Part shown: piece by piece, positions 1-7,100 of the stretch
Position numbering within the stretch: position 1 is the first letter of the stretch
How the letters are laid out: the number at the start of each line of letters is the position of its first letter
NCBI GenBank assembly: GCA_030427485.1
Contig: JAUICG010000020.1
Location: 1-64,000 of the forward strand
Direction of reading: 5' to 3'
From: Gammaproteobacteria bacterium
GTDB taxonomy: Bacteria; Pseudomonadota; Gammaproteobacteria; Pseudomonadales; Halieaceae
DNA length: 64,000 bases
Translations under genes and position numbers: made by a program
The notes under the pieces: generated by a model
The model's database searches: none
The model's input: the letters and a program-made list of their open reading frames with translations, nothing else
What the model was told of the DNA's origin: nothing

Positions 1-208
1 TGAAGAGGAACGGCGCGCAATGGATCCCGCGGCACTTGAACAGGCGCGCACACCCGGTATAGCGGAAGAAATACCGGAAGATGCCTACAAACAGAATTAC
101 GTCTATCGTTCCTATGCGGCGGAACCGGAGCATGTGAGCAAGGCCATTCCCACGCGCCGCCAGCTTCCGGCACAGGCCGCGCGAAAAAACCTGAAAACAC
201 TCGCCTGA
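1..208 (+). CDS. C-terminal fragment of an unrecognised protein
   Basis: The reading frame is open from base 2 to the stop at 206-208, with no stop before the window edge. The internal ATG at 20 is therefore probably not the true start. The visible ~68 residues are polar, without membrane segments or a family motif I recognise. The tail is rich in Ala, Arg and Lys. It converges on the reductase gene ending at 304. No function can be assigned from this fragment. Confidence 0.5.
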   Translation, partial: EEERRAMDPAALEQARTPGIAEEIPEDAYKQNYVYRSYAAEPEHVSKAIPTRRQLPAQAARKNLKTLA

Positions 209-303
209 CCACCGCTCCGCTCGCCCGGGGCTGCGGGGAGACAAAGACAGGCCCCGATTCTAAAAGCAGTGGCCGCGCACCTCAGCCTTGTGTCGTGTAC
301 GCT

Positions 304-1476
304 TTACTCCAGCGCGAACTGCAAACCCGCATTCGCCTGCAGGCGATCTATCAGCAGAGAACCCATCGCGGCGGCGGGCGTCCAGACGCCGCCGGCTGCG
401 GCATCCGGGTTTTTCAGCAGGCACACCGCGCTTTCGGCGATCATCTTGCTGGTCGAACCGTAGCCCGGGTCCTTGTCGCCCTTGACGCACGCCGACAGGC
501 GCTCACCTGCCGCGTCAGCGCCGACAAACAGCACGTCGTAATGGCCTGACTCACGCTCTTCCCTGCTCGGTCCCTCGCCCGGCTTGCGGGGGTCATTGGC
601 CATGGACTTGTCTTCGGCAACCGCTTTCGCGACGGCCTCTCCCTGTTCACCGGGACCGGTGAGCATCATTTCGTCATAGACGAAGTCGTCGCCGTAGGCA
701 TGGCCCAACAGGTAGTTCGAGCGATGAATATTCTTGGTATTGATCGTTGCCATTACAAAGGGAGCAGACCAGCTGTTCAGGTCCTGCTCGAACACAGGCG
801 CCATGCCGGGAGGCTGGTCAGGGCCCTTGAACCCTTCGCTCAATGCGAACGGATTCAACAGGACCTGGACCAGCTCCGGGTTTTCAGCGGCCGCCGCCAG
901 CGTCGCTTTGAAGCTGGCCAGGGTACCGCCGGAGAACGTTCCCTTCATCGCCCGCACCCGGCCCTTGATGCGCGATACCGGTCCGCCCAGCTTTTCTCTG
1001 GCCGCCTGCTGCAGGTAGTAGACGCCGAGGTCAAACGGGATCGAATCAAATCCGCAGGAGAAGACGATTCGGGCCCCACTACTGCGGGCTGCGGCCTGGT
1101 GCGCCTCAATCATTTCATGCATCCACGTCGGCTCACCGCACAAATCGACGTAGTCCGTGCCGGCCTCGGCGCAGGCTTTCACCAGATCGCTGCCGTACAG
1201 CTGGTAGGGTCCGACGGTTGTCAATACCACTTGGGCGCGCTCCACCATGGACGCTATGCTGCCATGGTCACCGGCGTCGGCAACAACGAGCGGCACATCG
1301 GACGGTATGCCCATTTCATCGCGTACCGCTTCCAGTTTTTCGCGGCTGCGGCCCGCCATGGCCCACACCACTTCACCGTTCACGCCATACTGCTTATTCA
1401 GGTATTCGCAGACCAGTCGACCTGTATACCCCGTAGCGCCGTATACGACGATGCCGAACTCTCTCGTGTTTGCCAT
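304..1476 (-). CDS. Saccharopine dehydrogenase-like NAD(P)-binding reductase (trans-acting enoyl reductase type)
   Basis: A 390-residue protein. It begins with a Rossmann nucleotide-binding motif, GATGYTGR at about residues 12-19, and continues with the conserved VGPYQLYG and DLCGEP segments of the saccharopine dehydrogenase/trans-acting enoyl reductase family. Family members act as NAD(P)-dependent reductases on acyl or lipid substrates; the substrate here is unknown. I chose the ATG at 1476 because GGGAGG lies just upstream and the Rossmann strand starts at the right distance. A longer in-frame start to 1587 would overlap the upstream gene. It lies 46 bp downstream of the flavin monooxygenase on the same strand, so the two are probably co-transcribed and may act in sequence on one compound. 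Confidence 0.8.
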   Translation of the reverse strand: MANTREFGIVVYGATGYTGRLVCEYLNKQYGVNGEVVWAMAGRSREKLEAVRDEMGIPSDVPLVVADAGDHGSIASMVERAQVVLTTVGPYQLYGSDLVKACAEAGTDYVDLCGEPTWMHEMIEAHQAAARSSGARIVFSCGFDSIPFDLGVYYLQQAAREKLGGPVSRIKGRVRAMKGTFSGGTLASFKATLAAAAENPELVQVLLNPFALSEGFKGPDQPPGMAPVFEQDLNSWSAPFVMATINTKNIHRSNYLLGHAYGDDFVYDEMMLTGPGEQGEAVAKAVAEDKSMANDPRKPGEGPSREERESGHYDVLFVGADAAGERLSACVKGDKDPGYGSTSKMIAESAVCLLKNPDAAAGGVWTPAAAMGSLLIDRLQANAGLQFALE

Positions 1477-1522
1477 GCACCAATACCTCCCGTTGAATTG
1501 TGGCGTGGCGTTCAGGGTCCGC

Positions 1523-3052
1523 CTATGCGGTAGCCGCCACGGCCTGCGCGGCGGGTTCATAGACCAGCGCGTCCTCATTGAGGTCAACCGCCGGCAGGCT
1601 ATCTTTCTCGAGATAGTAATCCCGGCAGAACTCCCAGGGTTCGTGACCGCCCTGCTTCGGCAGCAGGTGCATGCTGCGTTTCAGGTAGCCGGCATTGAAC
1701 TCGTCTTCCTCGATCCACGGACGCACCGCCATGCCCTTGTCCTGGTCGCGCAGGGTCGCGGTGCAGACGCGCAGGCCTTCATCATCCATTTTATTCAGCA
1801 ACCTGCAAACAAAATCGCACACCAGGTCCACGCGCATGGTCCAGCTTGTGCGCAGGTAACCGAACATGCATGACATATTGGGCACGCCGGAATTCATGAT
1901 ACCCCGGTAGGTAAAAGTGCTGGCGAAATCGACCGGCTCGCCGTCGACATCGAACGCTATATCACCCATCACGCTCAGATTGAAGCCGGTGGCCGTGATG
2001 ATAATATCCGCTTCCAACAGCTCGCCCGATTTGGTGAGAATGCCGTCCCCGGTGAAGCGATCAATATGGTCTGTGACCACCGATACCTTGCCGGACCTGA
2101 TGCCCCGGAACAGGTCGGCGTCGGGCACATAGGCCAGCCGTTGCTGCCAGGGGCGATAACCGGGCGTGAAATGGCTCATATCGAAGTCTTCACCGAGGTA
2201 CTCGCGTATCACCCTGAACAGTTCGTCCTTCACCAGCTCGGGGTCGCTTACCGAGAGTTCCTGCACCTCCCTGGACTGTTTCAGGATGCTGCGGCGCACA
2301 ATCTCGTGCACCCACTCCTCCGGGACTTCCAGTTCGCGCAGTTGATCGGCCAGTTCATTGCGATTCTCGCCCGTCCAGAAATACGTGGGCGAGCGTTGCA
2401 GCATCGTGATATGAGAGCAGTCGTCCGCCATGTTCGGTATCAGCGTTGCCGCGGTGGCGCCCGACCCGATCACTATCACCCGCTTGCCCTTGTAGTCCAG
2501 GTCTTCCGGCCAGGTCTGCGGGTGCACGATACGCCCCTTGAATTCGCTCATTCCCGCCCACTCGGGGGTGTAACCTTCCGCATGTCGGTAGTAACCCTGG
2601 CACATCCAGAGAAAGTTACAGCTGAAGCGAACGGTCTCACCGGTATCGTTTCTCACCGCCTCCACGAACCACAGCTGCGCTTCCCCCGACCAGGAGGCTT
2701 TCAGCACCTGGTGCCGGTAGCGGATGTGCTGGTCGATACGATCATCCGCAATGGCCTCTCCCATGTAATCCAGGATGGCCCCGGCGGACGCTATCGGCTG
2801 ACCGGTCCAGGGTTTGAAGCGATAACCGAAGGTGTACAAATCACTGTCTGAGCGAATGCCCGGGTAGGTGTGCTGGCGCCAGGTACCGCCGAAGGAGTCC
2901 TTGGTTTCGAGAATGATATAGCGCTTGTCCGGGCATTTTTCACCGAGGTGATGTGCGGCGCCGACACCGGATATACCGGCGCCTACGATCAGTACATCGG
3001 TGTGTTCGCAGGCGGGACCTGATTTGTGTTGAACCGTGGCGGCAGTGCTCAT
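1523..3052 (-). CDS. FAD-dependent Baeyer-Villiger-type monooxygenase
   Basis: A 509-residue flavoprotein. The first dinucleotide-binding motif is GAGISG (about residues 24-29). A second, GSGATA (about 196-201), serves NADPH. Between them is FKGRIVHPQTWP (about 171-182), matching the Baeyer-Villiger fingerprint FxGxxxHxxxWP/D. Such enzymes insert oxygen next to a ketone or oxygenate soft nucleophiles; long-chain AlmA-like relatives act on alkane or terpenoid intermediates. The ATG at 3052 follows GGAGAG. The gene diverges from an AraC regulator across a 125-bp intergenic region with an interrupted dyad, so it is probably that regulator's target. Substrate is not predictable from sequence alone. 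Confidence 0.88.
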   Translation of the reverse strand: MSTAATVQHKSGPACEHTDVLIVGAGISGVGAAHHLGEKCPDKRYIILETKDSFGGTWRQHTYPGIRSDSDLYTFGYRFKPWTGQPIASAGAILDYMGEAIADDRIDQHIRYRHQVLKASWSGEAQLWFVEAVRNDTGETVRFSCNFLWMCQGYYRHAEGYTPEWAGMSEFKGRIVHPQTWPEDLDYKGKRVIVIGSGATAATLIPNMADDCSHITMLQRSPTYFWTGENRNELADQLRELEVPEEWVHEIVRRSILKQSREVQELSVSDPELVKDELFRVIREYLGEDFDMSHFTPGYRPWQQRLAYVPDADLFRGIRSGKVSVVTDHIDRFTGDGILTKSGELLEADIIITATGFNLSVMGDIAFDVDGEPVDFASTFTYRGIMNSGVPNMSCMFGYLRTSWTMRVDLVCDFVCRLLNKMDDEGLRVCTATLRDQDKGMAVRPWIEEDEFNAGYLKRSMHLLPKQGGHEPWEFCRDYYLEKDSLPAVDLNEDALVYEPAAQAVAATA

Positions 3053-3116
3053 GGGCGACTCTCCATTTATCGTTGGACTGTGATAGCCGTATCGTAGAGT
3101 TACCGACCGGCGCAAA

Positions 3117-3162
3117 ACATTGCCGAGCGGGCCCATTTTTTGATAGTTTGGGCCAGCAATGT
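3117..3162. promoter_or_regulatory. Interrupted dyad in the monooxygenase/AraC divergent promoter
   Basis: ACATTGC (3117-3123) is mirrored by GCAATGT (3156-3162), and GGCCCA (3130-3135) by TGGGCC (3149-3154). Between them lies an AT-rich centre. The arms are offset by a few bases, so this is an imperfect dyad. Its position between divergent genes suggests an operator for the AraC protein; that is inference. Confidence 0.4.
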
Positions 3163-3177
3163 ATTTTCTGATAAGTT

Positions 3178-4263
3178 ATGGCGACACAAGATACTGTCAT
3201 TGCCAGCGGCAACCTGGCCACCTCGAGGCGCACGGTCACCGGCCTGCTGGGCCAACTGATGCTGCTGGATGTGGGTGACAGGGAGGCGCTGGAGCTGTTT
3301 ATCGGCGCAGGGTTGCCCGCACGGGCCCTGGCGGAGCCCGATTTCCCGATTTCACTGGAACAGGAACTGACCATCTGCATGGCGCTGGTGCGCATGCTTG
3401 GCAGCGACCGCTCCGCGGTGCGCGTCTTTTTCCAGCGCAGGCACAATATCGGCATCGAAAACCTGGGCGTACTGGGCATGGCCATGCGCCACGCCGCCAC
3501 CGCCGTGGCAGCGCTGGAAGTGTGTCTGAAGTTTCCCCAACTCACCTGGGGACACTCGCGCATGGTGGTCAAACGGGAGTCGGACGATGCGCTGTATATC
3601 TTTTCGATGCAACGCCCGCAGATACGCGATGCACCGGCAGCGGATATCGACGCCCTCGTACAGTACTGCCTGGCCCTCGACCTGGTCAGTTCCTTGCGCA
3701 ACATCCAGGATATCGCCAGTGTGGAGGAGGCGCCGCGCTACATCACCTTCCCCTTTTCGCAGCCCGCCGACTGGCACCTGGTACAGGACAGCCTGCCCTG
3801 CGATGTCATGTTCTCCCGTGCGGAGGCCTGTCTGGCGTTCTCGGGCGGCTTTGACAACACGCCGCTGCCCAGGGCCAATCCTCTCGTATACCGCTCGTAT
3901 GTCGCCATCGCCGAGAAGCTGTCGCTGATGCTGGCGGAAGACATCAGCCTCACCGAACGGGTAACGCGTTGGCTGTGGGCCTATACCCCACCGCTGAAAC
4001 GCGGTGAGGTGGCCAGCCAGCTGGCCATGTCCGAGCGCAGCCTGACCCGGCAGCTCGGCAGGGAGGGCACATCGTATGCGGCACTGCTCGCCGGCGTACA
4101 GGCGGAACGGGCGCGCAATTACCTGCGCAATCCCGGCCTCACAGTGTCCGAGGTGGGCTACCGACTGGGCTATACCGAACCGGCCACGTTCACCCGGGCC
4201 TTTACCAGGTGGACAGGGTCCTCACCGCTGCAATGGCGCCGGCACCACGCAAGCGACGGATAA
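3178..4263 (+). CDS. AraC-family transcriptional regulator with arabinose-binding-like N-terminal domain
   Basis: A 361-residue protein. Residues ~20-210 match the N-terminal effector domain typical of OruR/ArgR-like AraC proteins. The C-terminal ~90 residues form the double helix-turn-helix: MSERSLTRQLGREGTSY, then VSEVGYRLGYTEPATFTRAF, ending in the usual WTGSSPLQWR. It would bind DNA and activate genes in response to a small hydrophobic or acidic ligand. It is divergent from the monooxygenase-reductase pair, which makes these its likely targets. The ATG at 3178 has only a weak upstream ribosome-binding sequence. Confidence 0.9.
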   Translation: MATQDTVIASGNLATSRRTVTGLLGQLMLLDVGDREALELFIGAGLPARALAEPDFPISLEQELTICMALVRMLGSDRSAVRVFFQRRHNIGIENLGVLGMAMRHAATAVAALEVCLKFPQLTWGHSRMVVKRESDDALYIFSMQRPQIRDAPAADIDALVQYCLALDLVSSLRNIQDIASVEEAPRYITFPFSQPADWHLVQDSLPCDVMFSRAEACLAFSGGFDNTPLPRANPLVYRSYVAIAEKLSLMLAEDISLTERVTRWLWAYTPPLKRGEVASQLAMSERSLTRQLGREGTSYAALLAGVQAERARNYLRNPGLTVSEVGYRLGYTEPATFTRAFTRWTGSSPLQWRRHHASDG

Positions 4264-4264
4264 C

Positions 4265-4293
4265 TTGCAATTCTGTACTGATTGGTCCAGTAT
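4265..4293 (+). promoter_or_regulatory. Promoter with overlapping TetR-type operator
   Basis: TTGCAA (4265-4270), a 17-nt spacer and CAGTAT (4288-4293) resemble a sigma70 promoter. The dyad TACTG-n7-CAGTA (4276-4292) occupies the spacer and the -10 box, directly upstream of the TetR gene at 4322. A repressor bound there would block polymerase, so autoregulation of the TetR-dehalogenase-DUF1330 operon is likely. Confidence 0.55.
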
Positions 4294-4321
4294 TCGTGCT
4301 CTTTACGATTCGAGCGAGCAC

Positions 4322-4954
4322 ATGCCCAGACCCCCCGAGTTCAATCGCGCCAGAGCACTGAACGCTGCGATGAAGCTGTTCTGGGCGCGCGGATATACGG
4401 CGACCTCACTACCCGACCTGCTTGAAGCAATGAATATCGCGCGCTCCAGCTTTTACGCCAGCTTCGGCAACAAGCGGCAACTGTTCATGGAATGCCTGGA
4501 ACTGTTTGGCGACCGCACCCATGCCATTGTCGAGAAAGACGCCGCCACGCTGTCCCCGACCGCCCTGCCCCGCGCGTTCTTCGAGGCGACCCTGCTCGAC
4601 ACATCACCGCGTCGCGCGAAGCAGGGCTGCATGCTGGTCAACACCGTACTGGAACTGGCCGATGTGGATGCGCAGTTAAGCCAGTTGGCGGCGCAACAGC
4701 TCGACGCGATAGAGAGTGCGTTCGCGCGAGCCTTCCAGCTGGCCCAGCAAAACGGCGAAATGGATACCGCGCACCACCCGCAAGAGCTCGCCAGCATGCT
4801 CATGACCATCAACCTCGGCCTGCGCGTGCAGAGCCGCAAGCACCATTCCCGCGAGGCGCTCAGGCAGATAGTCGATAACAGCCTGTCCATGCTTGATCGC
4901 GCCGCGCATTCCCGTCAACCAGGCACCCCGCGGAGGTCCAGCCATGTTGTCTGA
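4322..4954 (+). CDS. TetR/AcrR-family transcriptional regulator
   Basis: A 210-residue regulator. The N-terminal helix-turn-helix spans about residues 9-55 (ALNAAMKLFWARGYTATSL then ARSSFYASFGNK). The C-terminal ligand domain contains the KQGCMLVNT segment typical of the TetR_C_16/YcdC-like subgroup. I chose the ATG at 4322 because the DNA-binding domain begins about ten residues later; upstream sequence in frame lies inside the AraC gene. Its 3' end overlaps the haloalkane dehalogenase start by 11 bp, so the two are translationally coupled. It probably represses its own operon through the dyad at 4276-4292, with induction by the dehalogenase substrate or a related compound. Confidence 0.9.
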   Translation: MPRPPEFNRARALNAAMKLFWARGYTATSLPDLLEAMNIARSSFYASFGNKRQLFMECLELFGDRTHAIVEKDAATLSPTALPRAFFEATLLDTSPRRAKQGCMLVNTVLELADVDAQLSQLAAQQLDAIESAFARAFQLAQQNGEMDTAHHPQELASMLMTINLGLRVQSRKHHSREALRQIVDNSLSMLDRAAHSRQPGTPRRSSHVV

Positions 4955-5822
4955 AACCATGCCCTACACGAAAAAATTCGCCACCGTTAACGGCCGGCAG
5001 ATCGCCTACGTCGAAGAGGGTAGCGGCGACCCCATCGTGATGCTGCACGGCAACCCTACGTCCTCCTTCCTGTGGCGCAACGTGGTGCCCGAACTGGTAG
5101 CGTCCGGCCGCGTGATCGTTCCCGACCTCATCGGCCAGGGTGATTCCGAAAAGCTCCCCGCCAGTGATGGTCCGGGGCGCTATAGCCTGGAGGTCGCCTA
5201 TGGCTATGTCGACGGCCTGCTCAGCGCGATTGGCGCCGACCGCAACGTCACCCTGGTGATTCACGACTGGGGCAGCGCCATCGGCTTTCTCTGGGCAATG
5301 CGTCACCCCGCCGCCGTGCAAGGCATCGCCTACATGGAGGGCATCGTCAAGCCCATGAACTGGTCGGAGTGGCCCGAGGGCGCAGTGGGTATCTTCAAGG
5401 GTTTCCGTTCGGAAAAGGGTGAAGACCTGATACTCAATCGCAACATGTTCATCGAGGCCGTGCTTCCGACGTCGGTGCTTCGCGAACTGACCGCGACAGA
5501 GATGGACGCCTACCGCAAACCCCACCTCGAAGCGGATGATCGCCAGCCACTGCTGAACTGGCCGCGGCAAATCCCCCTGGACGGTGAACCGGAAGATGTC
5601 GTCGCGCTGGTGAACGAGTACGGCGCATTCATGGCCGGCAGCGATATACCCAAGCTGTTCATCAACGGCGATCCCGGTTCCATCCTGATCGGGCCGCAAC
5701 GCGAATTCTGCCGCAGTTGGCCAAACCAGCAGGAAGTCACTGTGAAGGGCCTGCACTTTCTCCAGGAGGATTCCCCGGCGGAGATCGGCCAGGCGGTGGC
5801 CAACTGGCTGCAATCACTCTAG
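4944..5822 (+). CDS. dhaA: Haloalkane dehalogenase (alpha/beta-hydrolase)
   Basis: A 292-residue cytoplasmic alpha/beta-hydrolase. The oxyanion/halide segment is HGNPTSSFLWR (N37). The nucleophile elbow is HDWGSA, giving D108 and the halide-binding W109. E132 in YMEGIV is the catalytic acid, and H271 in LHFLQED the base. An Asp nucleophile with Glu at that position matches the DhaA/HLD-II group, which hydrolyses halogenated alkanes to alcohol plus halide. GGAGG precedes the ATG at 4944; a second ATG at 4959 is possible. It follows TetR with overlap and precedes a DUF1330 gene by 28 bp. Substrate range is unknown, and related serine-free hydrolases of other function exist, but the complete pentad makes the call fairly firm. 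Confidence 0.88.
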   Translation: MLSETMPYTKKFATVNGRQIAYVEEGSGDPIVMLHGNPTSSFLWRNVVPELVASGRVIVPDLIGQGDSEKLPASDGPGRYSLEVAYGYVDGLLSAIGADRNVTLVIHDWGSAIGFLWAMRHPAAVQGIAYMEGIVKPMNWSEWPEGAVGIFKGFRSEKGEDLILNRNMFIEAVLPTSVLRELTATEMDAYRKPHLEADDRQPLLNWPRQIPLDGEPEDVVALVNEYGAFMAGSDIPKLFINGDPGSILIGPQREFCRSWPNQQEVTVKGLHFLQEDSPAEIGQAVANWLQSL

Positions 5823-5850
5823 TACTCCATCAACCCACAAGGAATACAGC

Positions 5851-6165
5851 ATGTCAGGCATACCCGTTTATATAGTCGCCAACCTCGTCGCCCACGACAG
5901 GGAAGAATACCTGAAATACGAGAAAGGCTTTTTCCCGTTGCTGAAAAAGCACGGCGGCAGTTTCATCACCTACGACGATAACATCAGGCATCTGGAGGGG
6001 TCCGAGCCAAGACCCGGCCGCATGATCATTTTCCAGTTCCCCTCGGAATCCGCCGCCGACGCCTGGTACAACGACCCGGAGTACCAGGCGCTGTCGGAAC
6101 ACCGCAGGGCCGGCGCGGAACTGAAATCACTGACGATGGTGCACGGGCAGCCGCCGCGCAAATAG
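5851..6165 (+). CDS. DUF1330 domain protein
   Basis: A 104-residue protein with the dimeric ferredoxin-like alpha+beta pattern of DUF1330: YIVANLVAHDREEYLKYE, then GRMIIFQFPS and AWYNDPEYQAL. The family has no firmly established reaction; members are often small partners of catabolic enzymes. AAGGAA precedes the ATG. It is the third gene of the TetR-dehalogenase operon, so a role in handling the same substrate or its product is plausible. About 250 bp of non-coding sequence follow before the next gene; I saw no clear terminator or other feature there. Confidence 0.85.
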   Translation: MSGIPVYIVANLVAHDREEYLKYEKGFFPLLKKHGGSFITYDDNIRHLEGSEPRPGRMIIFQFPSESAADAWYNDPEYQALSEHRRAGAELKSLTMVHGQPPRK

Positions 6166-6416
6166 GCGCTGATCGCCGGTTCATCGGTATGCGATCCCGC
6201 GCTGCAGGACGCCTGGTGGCAGTGTCAACATTTTTTACAATCCGCGTTATTTTCGCCATGCCCTGGTAGAGAGCTGATACCTAACCGGCGGTTTTAACGA
6301 TAGTTATTCCATGGTGGCGTGTTTTTTGCTAATTTCTGCAGCAGTGGTTCGACGCGCATGTTTTGCCAAACCGCCCACCCGCAGACCCAAAGAATAAGAA
6401 CCGGAGAGCCCACACT

Positions 6417-7031
6417 GTGCCCACTTCAAGCAATGCAAAGCACTTTATAGCCGCCCTGTTACTTGCCTGCATCGCACAGGCCCCCGCCGGCCATGCCGCG
6501 CTGTTGCGCCTGGCACCCGATACGACCCTCGTGACAAATGGGGACACGGTGTCGCTGGAACTGATTGTCAGCGGCCTGGGCGATTTCTCGCCCGCTTCGC
6601 TCGGCGCATTTGACGTCTCGATAGGCTACGACCCGGCGGTACTGTCATTCGCCGACTACTCGCTGGGAAACTTTCTGGGCGATATCAGCCTGTTTACCGC
6701 GCTCGATGTCAGCAGCGGCGATACCGGCGCGGACGTCAATCTCGCTGAGGTCAGCCTGCTGCTTCCAGCCAGCCTGGATGCACTGCAACCCGGGGAGTTC
6801 TTCCTCGCGTCACTGAGCTTCAACGTGTTAAATCTCGCACCGGGTGCAAGCACCAGCCTGCAGATTCTGGATCGCCCTGTACTCTCCGACGCCTATGGCG
6901 CGGCGCTTCAGGCAACGACCGGGCGAGCCGCCACGATTCAGGCGATCCCGTTACCGGGGACGCTACTGCTTATGCTGGCTGGCCTGCTGGGCTACCGCGT
7001 CAGCCGGCAGCTGCAAGAGCCGCGCGTGTAG
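6417..7031 (+). CDS. Secreted cohesin-like protein with CTERM-type sorting tail
   Basis: About 204 residues from a GTG start at 6417 (GGAG 11 bp upstream); a TTG at 6363 would add 18 charged residues before the signal peptide and seems less likely. The signal peptide ends near AGHA (about residue 27). The body shows the cohesin-type pattern seen in many CTERM proteins: DTVSLELIVSGLG, then SLGAFDVSIGYDPAVLSF, and later LQPGEFFLASLSF. The tail IPLPGTLLLMLAGLLGYR plus basic residues resembles VPLPA/PEP-CTERM sorting signals processed by exosortase. It lies immediately upstream of a dockerin-bearing protein, so the two could dock. No exosortase gene is in the window. Confidence 0.75.
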   Translation: MPTSSNAKHFIAALLLACIAQAPAGHAALLRLAPDTTLVTNGDTVSLELIVSGLGDFSPASLGAFDVSIGYDPAVLSFADYSLGNFLGDISLFTALDVSSGDTGADVNLAEVSLLLPASLDALQPGEFFLASLSFNVLNLAPGASTSLQILDRPVLSDAYGAALQATTGRAATIQAIPLPGTLLLMLAGLLGYRVSRQLQEPRV

Positions 7032-7100
7032 GCGCCGGCTACAGTCATCCGCAATGTCACCCTGGCACCAACTCAAATACTGATAATCGGGAGAGCGCCA

